Notes under the pieces: model-generated
Databases searched by the model: none
What the model was told of the DNA's origin: nothing
Seen by the model: only the letters and a program-made list of their open reading frames with translations
From: Streptomyces eurocidicus
GTDB taxonomy: Bacteria; Actinomycetota; Actinomycetes; Streptomycetales; Streptomycetaceae
Direction: 5' to 3'
Assembly (NCBI RefSeq): GCF_002891295.1
Contig: NZ_LGUI01000003.1
Location: 620,001 to 684,000, forward strand
DNA length: 64,000 nucleotides
Shown here: positions 24,482-33,465 of the stretch, piece by piece
How the letters are laid out: every line of letters begins with the position of its first letter
Position numbering within the stretch: the stretch's first letter is position 1
Made by a program: the position numbers and the translations under genes

Positions 24482-26470
24482 ATGAGGACCCTGACCGCCG
24501 GACGGCTGGTGCCCCTGCTCGGGGCGCTGTTCGCCGCACTGCTGTGCGCGCTCGGGCCGGGCGCGACCGCCGCGTCGGCGCACGCCGCGCTGACCGCGAC
24601 CGACCCCGCCACCGGCTCGGTGGTGCCGACCGCCCCCCAGCGGGTCACGCTGACCTTCTCCGAGGGGGTGCTGCTGAGCGCCGACTCGGTGCGGGTCCTC
24701 GACCCGCGTGGGGAGCGCGTCGACGAGGGCCGGCCCACGCATGCGGACGGCAGGTCGGGCACGGCGTCCGTCGGGCTGCGCACCGGGCTCGTGGACGGTA
24801 CGTACACGGTGGCCTGGCAGGCCGTCTCCGCGGACAGCCATCCGGTGGCCGGGGCCTTCACCTTCTCCGTCGGCGCGCCGTCCAAGACGGCCGCCAAGGT
24901 GACGACCGCCAAGGTCGACCCGGTGGTCGACGGGCTCTACGGGACGGCGCGGTACGCGGCGTACGCCGGGTTCGCGCTGCTCGTCGGCGGCTGTGTCTTC
25001 GCGGGCGTGTGCCGCTCCTCGCGGCCCGTCCAGCGGGTCGCGGTGGGCGGCTGGATCGCCCTGTTCGGCTCGACGGCCGCGCTGTTGCTGCTGCGCGGCG
25101 CGTACACGAGCGGCAAGGGGCCGGGCGCCGTCCTGGACCTGTCGCTGCTCGGCGACGTGCTGAACACCAAACCGGGCGCGGCGCTGCTGTCCCGGCTGCT
25201 GCTGCTGAGCGCCGCCGCGGTCTTCCTCGCCGTCCTCTTCGGCTCGTTCGCCCGCGAGGACGACGGCCGCACGGGGCAGGAGCGCCGGGACGTCGCGTTC
25301 GGGCTCGGCATCGGCGGCACGGTCGTCGCCACCGGGCTGGCCGCGACCTGGGCGATGGCCGAGCACGCGTCGGCCGGGCTGCAGACCTGGCTGGCGATGC
25401 CGGTCGACGTGCTGCACCTGCTGGGCGTCGCGGTGTGGCTGGGCGGGCTGGCGGCCCTGCTGGCCGCCCTGTGGGCGGGCGCCCCCGTGCCCAAGGAGGC
25501 CGTGCGGCGCTTCTCCCGGCTCGCCTTCGCCTCGGTGTGCGCCCTGGTGGCGACGGGGCTCTACCAGTCCTGGCGGCAGGTCGGCTCGTGGGGCGCGCTC
25601 ACCGGGACCGAGTACGGGCGGCTGCTGCTGATCAAGGCGGGCCTGGTGGTCGCGCTGGTCGGGGTCGCCTTCTTCTCACGGCGCTGGACGGGCCGGCTCA
25701 CGGACCGCCCCGAGACGAGGAAGCCGAAGGCGGGCGCGAAGCCTTCGGGCTCGGTGAAGGGCTCGGGTACGGGTACGGGCACGGGCTCTGGCTCCGTGAA
25801 GGGTACGGGTTCTGTGAAGGGCACGGGTTCCGCCAAGTCCGTGGCCGCCGCCAAGTCCACGACCGCCGGTAAGGGTGGCGCCTCGCCGGAGCGGGCCGTC
25901 CAGCTCGCCCGGCAGCAGGCCGCGCTCACCAAGGCCGCCGGGAAGCGGCGGCGCGACGCGGACGAGGGCCGCAGCGGTCTGCGCCGTTCCGTCCTCGCCG
26001 AGACCGGCGTCGCGGTCGTCCTCCTCGCCGTCACCACGCTGCTCACCGGCACCCAGCCGGGCCGCGCGGAGACCGAGCAGCGGGAAGCGGGGGCGGCCGG
26101 CGCCACCCGGGCCACGGCACCCGCCGCCGGACCGGCCGAGGTGCGGATCCCGTACGACACCGGCGGCGCCGACGGCCGCGGCACGGCCACCGTAAGGATC
26201 GACCCCGCGCGCTCGGGCGAGAACACCCTGGACGTCCGGCTGACCGGCCCGGACGGCGCGGCCGTCGACGTACCGCAGCTGGAGGTCTCCTTCACGGAGC
26301 TCCAGAAGAAGATCGGCCCGCTGCGCGCCCCGCTCAAGCGCCTCTCCACCGGCCGCTGGCAGGCCACCGGCCTCCAGCTCCCCATGGCCGGCGAGTGGCG
26401 GCTCACCCTGACCGTACGGACCTCCGACATCGACCAGATCACGGAGCTCAGGAACGTGAAGATCAACTGA
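24482..26470 (+). CDS. CopC-CopD fusion copper transport protein (YcnJ-like)
   Basis: 662-residue membrane protein. After a signal peptide ending ASA, the mature N-terminus starts HAALTATDP, the His-first CopC domain, with SEGVLLSAD and SADSHPVAGAFTF providing further copper ligands (to about residue 140). A CopD membrane domain of about eight helices follows (for example DVLHLLGVAVWLGGLAALLAAL). Between helices lies a hydrophilic insert rich in Gly, Thr, Ser and Lys (about residues 415-505) made of short repeats such as GSVKGTGSVKGTGSAK. The C-terminal 110 residues form a YtkA-like beta domain. Its stop overlaps the DyP start by one base (TGATG). Confidence 0.9.
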   Translation: MRTLTAGRLVPLLGALFAALLCALGPGATAASAHAALTATDPATGSVVPTAPQRVTLTFSEGVLLSADSVRVLDPRGERVDEGRPTHADGRSGTASVGLRTGLVDGTYTVAWQAVSADSHPVAGAFTFSVGAPSKTAAKVTTAKVDPVVDGLYGTARYAAYAGFALLVGGCVFAGVCRSSRPVQRVAVGGWIALFGSTAALLLLRGAYTSGKGPGAVLDLSLLGDVLNTKPGAALLSRLLLLSAAAVFLAVLFGSFAREDDGRTGQERRDVAFGLGIGGTVVATGLAATWAMAEHASAGLQTWLAMPVDVLHLLGVAVWLGGLAALLAALWAGAPVPKEAVRRFSRLAFASVCALVATGLYQSWRQVGSWGALTGTEYGRLLLIKAGLVVALVGVAFFSRRWTGRLTDRPETRKPKAGAKPSGSVKGSGTGTGTGSGSVKGTGSVKGTGSAKSVAAAKSTTAGKGGASPERAVQLARQQAALTKAAGKRRRDADEGRSGLRRSVLAETGVAVVLLAVTTLLTGTQPGRAETEQREAGAAGATRATAPAAGPAEVRIPYDTGGADGRGTATVRIDPARSGENTLDVRLTGPDGAAVDVPQLEVSFTELQKKIGPLRAPLKRLSTGRWQATGLQLPMAGEWRLTLTVRTSDIDQITELRNVKIN

Positions 26471-27753
26471 TGGCTGAACGAGCTGACCAGGCAGAGAAGA
26501 CGGCACGGGCGAAGGCCCAGGCGCCGGACCCCGAACGGGGCATGAGCCGCCGGCGGCTGCTCGGCACCGCCGGGGCCGTCGGCGCGGCGGGGCTCGTCGT
26601 GGGCGGCGCCGGCGGCGCGCTCGCGGCCGAGGCCGTGCGGGAGACCCCGGCGGAGCTCACGGGCGTCGGCGCCAAGGCCGTGCCGTTTCACGGGAAACAT
26701 CAGTCCGGAATCGCCGACTCCGCGCAGGCCCACGGCCATCTGCTCGCCTTCGACCTGGCGTCCGGCGCCGACCGCAGGTCCGCCGCGGCCCTGCTGCGGC
26801 GCTGGTCGGCGACGGCCGCGGAGCTGATGGCGGGCGAGGCGCCCAAGGGCGACGACACCGGCATCGCCCTCGACGCGGGCCCGTCGTCCCTGACCGTCAC
26901 CTTCGGCTTCGGCCGCACCTTCTTCGACCGGACGGGCCTGGCCTCGAAGCGGCCGGCCGCCCTGGAGCCGCTGCCGGCCTTCACCGGGGACGCGCTCGAC
27001 GCCAAGCGCGGCGAGGGCGACCTCTGGGTGCAGATCGGCGCCGACGACCCGCTCGTCGCCTTCCACGCGCTGCGGGTGCTCCAGAAGCAGGCCGGGGACG
27101 CGGCGCGGCCGCGCTGGCAGATGAACGGCTTCAACCGGGCGCCGGGCGCCACCGCGAAGCCGATGACCGGCCGCAATCTGATGGGCCAGATCGACGGCAC
27201 CAACAACCCGAAGCCGTCCGATCCCGACTTCGCCGCCCGGGTCTTCGTCCCGGACGACTCCGGCGACTGGATGGCCGGCGGCTCGTACGCGGTCGTCCGG
27301 CGCATCCGGATGCTGCTCGACAGCTGGGACCACCTGTCGCTGGAGCGCCAGGAGAAGGTCATCGGCCGCCGCAAGTCCGACGGCGCGCCCCTCTCGGGCG
27401 GTACGGAGACGACCCCGGTGGACCTGAACAAGTTCGGCGCGGACGGCTCGCTGGCGATCGCGGGCGACGCGCACGTCCGCGTCGCGGCCCCGGAGTCCAA
27501 CCGGGGCGCGGCGATGCTGCGGCGCGCGTTCTCCTTCCACGACGGCTACCGCGACGACGGCGCCCCGGACGCGGGCCTGCTCTTCGTCGCCTGGCAGGCG
27601 GACCCCCGCAGGGGCTTCGTCCCGGTACAGCGCAAGCTGGACCGGGGGGACGGGCTCTCCCGCTTCCTCAGCCATGAGTCGAGCGGGCTGTTCGCGGTAC
27701 CGGGCGGCTGCGCGCCGGGCGAGTACGTGGGGCAGCGGTTGCTGGAGGGGTGA
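26470..27753 (+). CDS. dtpA: DyP-type heme peroxidase, Tat-exported (DtpA-like)
   Basis: 427-residue exported peroxidase. A long n-region precedes the twin-arginine signal SRRRLLGTAGAVGAAG, so it is exported folded with heme. The family signature GQIDGTNNPKPSD contains the distal Asp; the distal Arg region is VVRRIRMLLDSWD and the proximal heme His lies in AGDAHVRVAAP. In S. lividans the DyP of this operon, DtpA, is needed for copper-dependent maturation of the GlxA oxidase and morphogenesis. ATG 26470 is used because it overlaps the preceding stop. Confidence 0.93.
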   Translation: MAERADQAEKTARAKAQAPDPERGMSRRRLLGTAGAVGAAGLVVGGAGGALAAEAVRETPAELTGVGAKAVPFHGKHQSGIADSAQAHGHLLAFDLASGADRRSAAALLRRWSATAAELMAGEAPKGDDTGIALDAGPSSLTVTFGFGRTFFDRTGLASKRPAALEPLPAFTGDALDAKRGEGDLWVQIGADDPLVAFHALRVLQKQAGDAARPRWQMNGFNRAPGATAKPMTGRNLMGQIDGTNNPKPSDPDFAARVFVPDDSGDWMAGGSYAVVRRIRMLLDSWDHLSLERQEKVIGRRKSDGAPLSGGTETTPVDLNKFGADGSLAIAGDAHVRVAAPESNRGAAMLRRAFSFHDGYRDDGAPDAGLLFVAWQADPRRGFVPVQRKLDRGDGLSRFLSHESSGLFAVPGGCAPGEYVGQRLLEG

Positions 27754-27770
27754 CACCCCGGTCCTCGGGC

Positions 27771-27822
27771 TCTCCCGGCCGCCTTCCCCGGCCACCGCTG
27801 GGGGCGCCCCCGGCCGGGCAGA
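27771..27822. repeat. Dispersed Streptomyces palindromic repeat, copy B
   Basis: Starts GTCCTC, then CTCCCGGCC and the core CCACCGCTGGG (about 27792-27802) followed by GGCGCCCCCGGCCGGGCAGAA. It shares its lead-in, core and trailer with the element at 2064-2110. It lies just after the DyP stop and can fold into GC-rich hairpins that may terminate the copper operon. Confidence 0.5.
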
Positions 27823-27984
27823 AGGCCCGGACGGCCGGACGCCCGCCACCGGCCCGGGCCTGCCCGGCGCGATCCGGCCGGGCAGAAGCGGCCGGGGCCC
27901 GTGGCTCCGGCCGCGATCACCGTGCCCCGGCCCCGGCGATCCGGCCCGACCGGCGGACGGACGGACGGGGCGGACGGGGCGGAC

Positions 27985-28041
<57 letters not shown>

Positions 28042-28196
28042 AGGACACCCCGCCACGGCCGGGCCGTCCGGACCCGCACCGCCCGAGGCCCGCACCGTTC
28101 GACAGCCCCACCGTCCGACAGCCGCGCCGGTCGGGAACCGCCCGCCGCAGGCCATCGGTATCGTGGCGAAGCCCAACCCTCGGAGGAAATCGCGTG

Positions 28197-29132
28197 ATGT
28201 CGGCCAGCCGCTACACCTACCTCGGCCCGGAGGGCACCTTCACCGAGGCCGCCCTGCGCACGCTCCCCGAGGCCGCCACCCGGGAACTCGTCCCGATGGT
28301 CTCCGTGCCGGCCGCCCTGGACGCCGTGCGCAACGGCGAGGCCGCCGCCGCGCTGGTGCCGATCGAGAACTCCGTCGAGGGCGGGGTCACCGCGACCCTC
28401 GACGAACTGGCCACCGGCTCACCGCTGATGATCTACCGCGAGGTGCTGCTCCAGATCGCCTTCGCGCTGCTCGTCCGGCCGGGGACGACGCTCTCCGACA
28501 TCAAGACGGTGACCGGCCACCCGGTCGCGCAGCCGCAGGTGCGCAACTGGCTCAAGGCGAACCTGCCGGACGCGGTGTGGGAGTCGTCGGCGTCGAACGC
28601 GGACGGCGCCCGGCTGGTGCGGGAGGGGCGTTACGACGCCGCCTTCGCCGGGGAGTTCGCGGCGGCGACGTACGAGCTGAACGCGCTGGTCACCGACATC
28701 CACGACGCGGAGAACGCGCAGACCCGCTTCGTACTCGCGGGCCGCCCCGCCCGGCCGGCGGCGCGCACGGGCGCGGACCGGACCTCCGTGGTGGTGTGGC
28801 TGCGCGCCGATCACCCGGGCGCGCTGCTGGAGCTGCTCCACGAGTTCTCGTCCCGTGGGGTGAACCTCGTGCTCATCCAGTCGCGGCCGACGGGCGAGGG
28901 CATCGGCAACTACTGCTTCGCGATCGACGCGGAGGGGCACATCACCGACCGCCGGGTGGCCGAGGCGCTGATGGGCCTCAAGCGGATCTGCCCGAAGGTG
29001 CGGTTCCTCGGCTCCTATCCGCGCGCCGGGGCCGACCCGGCCGAGGTGGGGCCGACGGCGCGGGGGATGTCGGACGAGGACTTCACGGCGGCGGCGGACT
29101 GGCTCGCGCGCTGCCAGGACGGCCGGGGCTGA
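28197..29132 (+). CDS. pheA: Prephenate dehydratase
   Basis: 311-residue enzyme converting prephenate to phenylpyruvate in phenylalanine synthesis. The catalytic PDT domain reads YLGPEGTFTEAAL at the N-terminus, VPIENSVEGGVTATLDEL, and the TRF motif in AQTRFVLAG. The ACT regulatory domain follows from about residue 205 (TSVVVWLRADHPGALLELL) with the phenylalanine-binding segment reading IQSRPTGEGIGNYCF instead of the more usual ESRP. ATG 28197 has CGGAGGAAAT upstream; GTG 28194 is also in frame. A hairpin lies shortly after the stop. Confidence 0.95.
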   Translation: MSASRYTYLGPEGTFTEAALRTLPEAATRELVPMVSVPAALDAVRNGEAAAALVPIENSVEGGVTATLDELATGSPLMIYREVLLQIAFALLVRPGTTLSDIKTVTGHPVAQPQVRNWLKANLPDAVWESSASNADGARLVREGRYDAAFAGEFAAATYELNALVTDIHDAENAQTRFVLAGRPARPAARTGADRTSVVVWLRADHPGALLELLHEFSSRGVNLVLIQSRPTGEGIGNYCFAIDAEGHITDRRVAEALMGLKRICPKVRFLGSYPRAGADPAEVGPTARGMSDEDFTAAADWLARCQDGRG

Positions 29133-29167
29133 GGGCGAGCGGGGCCGGAGGCTGCCGCGCTGACGGA

Positions 29168-29195
29168 CGGCAGGGCTCCGGTGAGGGCCCTGCCG
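29168..29195 (+). terminator. Hairpin after pheA
   Basis: CGGCAGGGC (29168-29176) and GCCCTGCCG (29187-29195) form a perfect 9-bp stem with a 10-base loop, 36 bases after the pheA stop. Confidence 0.55.
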
Positions 29196-29222
29196 AAGGC
29201 TCGACGCGCATGACCCACAGAG

Positions 29223-29691
29223 TTATCCACAGACTCCTCTCGACCTGGGGATAAGTCGACAGATCGAGGCACCCGGGAGCCCGCCCGAATCGGTCAAGGT
29301 CGACAAATCTCTCTAACTACAGGCCCGTCATCCACAGCACCTAGGTCACCCCTTAGAGGGTCCAGGCCATGGGCACGTCAGGTGAATGTCATCAAACAAC
29401 CCTTTAGAGCGAGTCAATACCACCCGAATGAGCGGGCCGGAGAGGTTTGACCTACAAATCTTCAGCAGAGGACGGAACTGATCGGAACGTTCGATTCCGG
29501 CGTCCACAGATTTCACGCACAGCCTGTGGACAAAGAAACGGAAGTATCGACTCCTGTGGACAACGGACCCTCCCAACTCCCGCCACTCACAAGGCCGATC
29601 GCCGGACGCCCGCCACCACACCCGCCCCTATGCCCCTTTTCATCAAATGCGCACGCATTTTCCGACGGCCGGGCCGGCGGCGTTATTCACA
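29223..29691. other. Cluster of DnaA boxes between pheA and serS
   Basis: The 648 bases between pheA and serS hold no supportable gene and are much more AT-rich than the surroundings. DnaA-box 9-mers occur on both strands. Plus strand: TTATCCACA at 29223-29231, TCATCCACA at 29328-29336, GCGTCCACA at 29500-29508 and TTATTCACA at 29683-29691. Minus strand: TTATCCCCA at 29246-29254 and two perfect TTGTCCACA at 29525-29533 and 29555-29563, exactly 30 bases apart. A high-affinity box cluster outside oriC (D78) that titrates DnaA is known from S. coelicolor. I believe that cosmid covers this neighbourhood, so this may be the orthologous site. Confidence 0.75.
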
Positions 29692-29780
29692 GCCTTTTCC
29701 ACTCACCCTAAACTAGGGCAAAATGGGACGTAGAGGAATATCGCGTCGAGTGATCGTCCCCGCAACGGTAGCCTTGTGGG

Positions 29781-31058
29781 GTGATTGACCTTCGCCTGCT
29801 TCGTGAGGACCCCGACCGTGTGCGCGCCTCCCAGCGCGCCCGTGGAGAGGACGTCGACGTCGTCGACGCGCTGCTCTCCGCCGACGAGCGGCGCAGGTCG
29901 TCCAGCGTCCGCTTCGATGAACTCCGCTCCGAGCAGAAGTCGCTCGGCAAGCTCATCCCCAAGGCCACCGGTGACGAGAAGGCCGCCCTGCTGAAGAAGG
30001 CGGGCGAGCTCTCCGCGGCCGTCAAGGCCGCCGACGCCGAGCAGGACGAGGCCGCCGCCGAGGCGCAGGCCCTCCTGCTCCGGATCGGCAATCTGGTCCA
30101 CCCCGACGTGCCGCGCGGCGGCGAGGACGACTTCGTCGTCCTGGAGACCGTGGGCACCCCGCGCGACTTCGCCGCCGAGGGCTTCGAGCCCAAGGACCAC
30201 CTGGAGCTCGGCCAGTCGCTCGGCGCGATCGACGTCGAGCGCGGCGCCAAGGTCTCCGGTTCGCGCTTCTACTACCTGACGGGCGTCGGCGCGCTCCTGG
30301 AGCTCGCGCTGGTGAACGCCGCCATCGCGCAGGCCACCGCCGCCGGCTTCACCCCGATGCTCACCCCCGCGCTGGTCAAGCCGCGCGCCATGGAGGGCAC
30401 CGGCTTCCTCGGCCAGGCCGCCCAGGACGTCTACCACCTGGAGAAGGACGACTTCTACCTGGTGGGCACGTCCGAGGTGCCGCTCGCGGCGTACCACATG
30501 GACGAGATCCTCGACGCGGACCAGCTGCCGCTGCGCTACGCCGGCTTCTCCCCGTGCTTCCGCCGCGAGGCCGGTACGTACGGCAAGGACACCCGGGGCA
30601 TCTTCCGCGTCCACCAGTTCGACAAGGTCGAGATGTTCTCGTACATCTCGCCGGAGGACTCGGAGGCGGAGCACGCCCGTCTGCTGGAGTGGGAGAAGCA
30701 GTGGCTGACCAGCCTGGAGCTGCCGTTCCAGGTGATCGACGTGGCCACGGGTGACCTCGGCTCCTCCGCCTCCCGCAAGTTCGACTGCGAGGCGTGGATC
30801 CCCACCCAGGGCAAGTACCGCGAGCTGACGTCCACGTCCAACTGCGACGAGTTCCAGGCCCGCCGCCTGTCCGTCCGGATGCGCGACGGCAAGAACGTCC
30901 GCCCGCTGGCGACGCTCAACGGCACGCTGTGCGCCGTCCCGCGCACGATCGTGGCGATCCTGGAGAACCACCAGCAGGCCGACGGCTCGGTCCGCGTCCC
31001 CGAGGTCCTCCGTCCGTACCTGGGCGGCCGCGAGATCCTGGAGCCCGTCGCCAAGTGA
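29781..31058 (+). CDS. serS: Seryl-tRNA synthetase
   Basis: 425-residue class II synthetase charging tRNA-Ser. The N-terminal coiled-coil arm is visible (about residues 30-110: [20 protein letters not shown] onward, then an Ala/Glu-rich helix). Class II motifs are present: motif 2 in [20 protein letters not shown], motif 3 in [19 protein letters not shown]. The [10 protein letters not shown] serine-adenylate region and the zinc-free bacterial core have normal length. The start is GTG 29781. The stop overlaps the start of the HAD gene by four bases. I looked for a T-box leader upstream and saw none. Confidence 0.96.
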   Translation: MIDLRLLREDPDRVRASQRARGEDVDVVDALLSADERRRSSSVRFDELRSEQKSLGKLIPKATGDEKAALLKKAGELSAAVKAADAEQDEAAAEAQALLLRIGNLVHPDVPRGGEDDFVVLETVGTPRDFAAEGFEPKDHLELGQSLGAIDVERGAKVSGSRFYYLTGVGALLELALVNAAIAQATAAGFTPMLTPALVKPRAMEGTGFLGQAAQDVYHLEKDDFYLVGTSEVPLAAYHMDEILDADQLPLRYAGFSPCFRREAGTYGKDTRGIFRVHQFDKVEMFSYISPEDSEAEHARLLEWEKQWLTSLELPFQVIDVATGDLGSSASRKFDCEAWIPTQGKYRELTSTSNCDEFQARRLSVRMRDGKNVRPLATLNGTLCAVPRTIVAILENHQQADGSVRVPEVLRPYLGGREILEPVAK

Positions 31059-31879
31059 CCTCCTCCGGCTCACCCGCGGGTCCGCTGCCGTACCGGCTGA
31101 TCGCGACCGACCTCGACGGCACGCTGCTGCGCCCCGACGACACCGTCTCGGAGCGCACCCGCGCCGCCCTCGCCCTGGCGACGGCGGCGGGCGCCGCGCA
31201 CATCGTCGTCACGGGCCGCTCCGTGCCCTGGACCCGGCACATCCTGGAGGCGCTGGACTACCAGGGCCTCGCGGTGTGCGGCCAGGGCGCGCAGGTCTAC
31301 CACGCGGGTGAGCACCGGCTGCTGACGTCCGTGACGCTGGACCGGCAGCTCGCCGGTCTCGCCGTCGCCAAGATCGAGGCGGAGATCGGCCCGCTGGCGC
31401 TGGCCGCCAGCCGGGACGGCATGGACGGCGAGGTGCTGGTCGGACCCGGTTACCGGGTCCAGGAGGGCCCCCTGCCGGCGGTCTCCGTCATGGACACCGC
31501 CGAGCTGTGGGCCGCCCCGCTGAACAAGCTCTACCTCCAGCACCCGGGCCTCGACGACGACGCTCTGACCGAGGTCGCGCGGACGGTCGCCGGTGACCTG
31601 GTGGGCGTGACGATGGCGGGCCCCGGGATAGTGGAACTGCTGCCGCTCGGGCTGAGCAAGGCGACGGGCCTGTCGCTGGCCGCGCGCCGGCTGGGCCTGA
31701 AGGCCGCCGACACGATCGCCTTCGGCGACATGCCCAACGACGTCCCGATGTTCGGCTGGGCGGCCCACGGCGTGGCCATGGCCAACGCCCACGCCGAGCT
31801 GAAGGCCGTGGCCGACGAGGTCACCGAGTCGAACGGGAACGACGGGATCGCGGTCGTTCTGGAGCGTCTCTTCGGCTGA
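31055..31879 (+). CDS. Cof-type HAD-IIB phosphatase
   Basis: 274-residue cytoplasmic phosphatase. Motif I is [15 protein letters not shown], motif II the Thr in [10 protein letters not shown], motif III the Lys in [10 protein letters not shown] and motif [16 protein letters not shown]. The C2B cap lies between motifs II and III. Substrates of this group are sugar phosphates and related small molecules. GTG 31055 lies inside the serS stop (GTGA), so it is translated with serS. Its last 59 bases overlap the end of the convergent rhomboid-like gene. Confidence 0.9.
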   Translation: MTSSGSPAGPLPYRLIATDLDGTLLRPDDTVSERTRAALALATAAGAAHIVVTGRSVPWTRHILEALDYQGLAVCGQGAQVYHAGEHRLLTSVTLDRQLAGLAVAKIEAEIGPLALAASRDGMDGEVLVGPGYRVQEGPLPAVSVMDTAELWAAPLNKLYLQHPGLDDDALTEVARTVAGDLVGVTMAGPGIVELLPLGLSKATGLSLAARRLGLKAADTIAFGDMPNDVPMFGWAAHGVAMANAHAELKAVADEVTESNGNDGIAVVLERLFG

Positions 31880-32579
31880 GGGGCTCCGCCCCGCCGCGGG
31901 ACCCGAGCCGCCCCCGCCCCCTCCGCAGGACCGCCTCCATCCGGGTGAGATCCCAGGTCGGCAGCCCGTACGAGAGGGGGCGCCCACAGGCCAGGCCGAT
32001 GACCACGGACACCGCGTGGCCGATGTCGGTGTACGTGCCGCCGGTGCCCAGCGGGACCGCGAAGAAGACGACCAGGCTCCCGGCGTAGAGCCACCGCCAG
32101 GGGCGGGGCACCCGGTAGGTGAGGACGCCGGCCGCCGCGGCGAGCCCGTAGGAGACGCCGATGTCGACCACGTGCTTCATCGAACGCGGCAGCGAGTGGT
32201 CCTGGATGGCGAGCATCACGATGTCCTGGCTGATCAGCGTGGCCGCGACATGTGCGACGGCGACGACGAACAGCCAGCGCAGGGTGCCGATCCAGCGCTC
32301 GACATTGGCGTGGACGAGCTCGAAGAGCCCGGCGTAGAGCAGGAACGAGGACGGGTCCTCGATCCAGAAGCCGCTGATCAGCAGGGATTCGATCGGGCGC
32401 CTGTTCAGCTGGTGGATATTGCTGCTGGTGCGGTGCAGGAGGAAGGTCTCCAGGTCCTGGCTGGCCGCCGCGATGACCAGGCTGGTCACCCCGATGATCA
32501 GCAGCCAGATGTGGGTGCCGGGAGAGGTCCGGACCCAGGAACCCACCGCGGAGCGCAGGCGGGCGGCGTCTGCCTTCAC
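31821..32579 (-). CDS. Rhomboid-like membrane protein
   Basis: 252-residue protein with about six hydrophobic helices (HIWLLIIGVTSLVIAAAS, LRWLFVVAVAHVAATLI, RWLYAGSLVVFFAVPLG and others). A GVSYG segment in one helix and DIGHAVSVVIGLACG in a later one resemble the Ser and His helices of rhomboid proteases, so proteolysis is possible although the motif is not canonical. The start is GTG 32579 (MKADAARLRS); there is little room for a ribosome site. The basic 40-residue tail (for example RRGRGRLGSRGG) runs 59 bases into the HAD gene on the other strand. It diverges from the GntR regulator. Confidence 0.75.
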   Translation of the reverse strand: MKADAARLRSAVGSWVRTSPGTHIWLLIIGVTSLVIAAASQDLETFLLHRTSSNIHQLNRRPIESLLISGFWIEDPSSFLLYAGLFELVHANVERWIGTLRWLFVVAVAHVAATLISQDIVMLAIQDHSLPRSMKHVVDIGVSYGLAAAAGVLTYRVPRPWRWLYAGSLVVFFAVPLGTGGTYTDIGHAVSVVIGLACGRPLSYGLPTWDLTRMEAVLRRGRGRLGSRGGAEPLSRRDAPERPRSRRSRSTR

Positions 32580-32633
32580 CCTTACGACGGTAACCGGGGC
32601 GGGGCCGGGACGCGGCGGTCGGCGCGGCAAGCA

Positions 32634-32654
32634 GTTGTAGGATGACTGGGCAAC
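32634..32654. promoter_or_regulatory. Candidate GntR operator in the rhomboid/GntR divergent gap
   Basis: GTTGTAGGATGACTGGGCAAC-like interrupted dyad: GTTG at 32634-32637 and CAAC at 32651-32654 around TAGGATGAC. The GTTGTAGGATGAC half is of the kind bound by FadR-subfamily GntR proteins. It lies 30 bases before the GntR gene and could mediate autoregulation. Confidence 0.35.
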
Positions 32655-32684
32655 CGGGAGAATACGGCTTCGGAGGAACACGGG

Positions 32685-33395
32685 ATGGCACTGCGAGCGG
32701 CGGGACGGCAGTCCCTCGTGGACACCGTCGTGGATCAGCTGCGCGCCCAGGTCGGCGCCGGCGAGTGGCGGGTCGGCGAGCGCATCCCGACCGAACACGC
32801 GCTCGCCGAGCAGCTCCAGGTCGGGCGGAACACCGTCCGCGAGGCCGTAAGGGTGCTCGTCCACGCCGGAATGCTCCGTTCGAGGCAGGGCGAGGGCACC
32901 TTCGTCGTCTCCATGGCCGACCCGGCGGAGATCATGCGCGGGGTGCAGCGCGCCGGAGTGCGCGACGTCCTGGAGCTCCGCATCGCCCTGGAGGTCGAGG
33001 CCGCGCGCCTCGCCGCGGTGCGCCACGAGCCCGCCGACCTGGAGCGGATGCGGGCGGCCCTGGACGCCCAGACCGCCTTCGAGGACCCCGAGGGCCAGCC
33101 GGACTCCGGCAGCCTGGAGCTCTACGCGGACCACGACGTCGCCTTCCACCGGGCGGTCGTCGAGGCCGCCCACAACAGCGCGCTGACCGCGACGTACAGC
33201 TGGTTCAGCAGCTCGGTGCGCGAGGCGCTCGTCACCGCGCTCGGCGACCGCGAGATGCCGCGCATCATCCACGGCGACCACCACGACCTGATGACCGCCA
33301 TCGCCTCCGGCGACCCCGAGGCGGCCGCGAGGGCCGCCCGGCTGCTGCTCGAACGCCCCAAGCGGGCCGTCGAGTCCCTGCTCCCGGAGAACTGA
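32685..33395 (+). CDS. GntR-family regulator, FadR/FCD subfamily
   Basis: 236 residues. The N-terminal winged helix reads RIPTEHALAEQLQVGRNTVR then EAVRVLVHAGMLRSRQGEGT. The C-terminal FCD effector domain has the metal-binding acidic and His residues (DVLELRIALEVEAARLAA, DHDVAFHRAVVEAAHN, DHHDLMTAIASGD). ATG 32685 has CGGAGGAAC upstream. The MFS transporter follows 70 bases downstream, so it probably regulates uptake of the molecule that the transporter carries; FCD ligands are usually small organic acids. Confidence 0.92.
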   Translation: MALRAAGRQSLVDTVVDQLRAQVGAGEWRVGERIPTEHALAEQLQVGRNTVREAVRVLVHAGMLRSRQGEGTFVVSMADPAEIMRGVQRAGVRDVLELRIALEVEAARLAAVRHEPADLERMRAALDAQTAFEDPEGQPDSGSLELYADHDVAFHRAVVEAAHNSALTATYSWFSSSVREALVTALGDREMPRIIHGDHHDLMTAIASGDPEAAARAARLLLERPKRAVESLLPEN

Positions 33396-33465
33396 CCCGC
33401 CGCCCCTCCCGGAGAGCCGTCCCCCGCACCGTTTCCGTACGCCCGCACCCCTGGAGAGTTCACTC

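Noticed and set aside
29447..29716. Short plus-strand open frame inside the pheA-serS gap
   Set aside because: It spans several DnaA boxes, has no ribosome site, and its codon use is not Streptomyces-like.
29700..29780. T-box or other amino-acid leader before serS
   Set aside because: No specifier stem, T-box bulge or antiterminator sequence could be found; the AT-rich part is better explained by DnaA boxes and a promoter.
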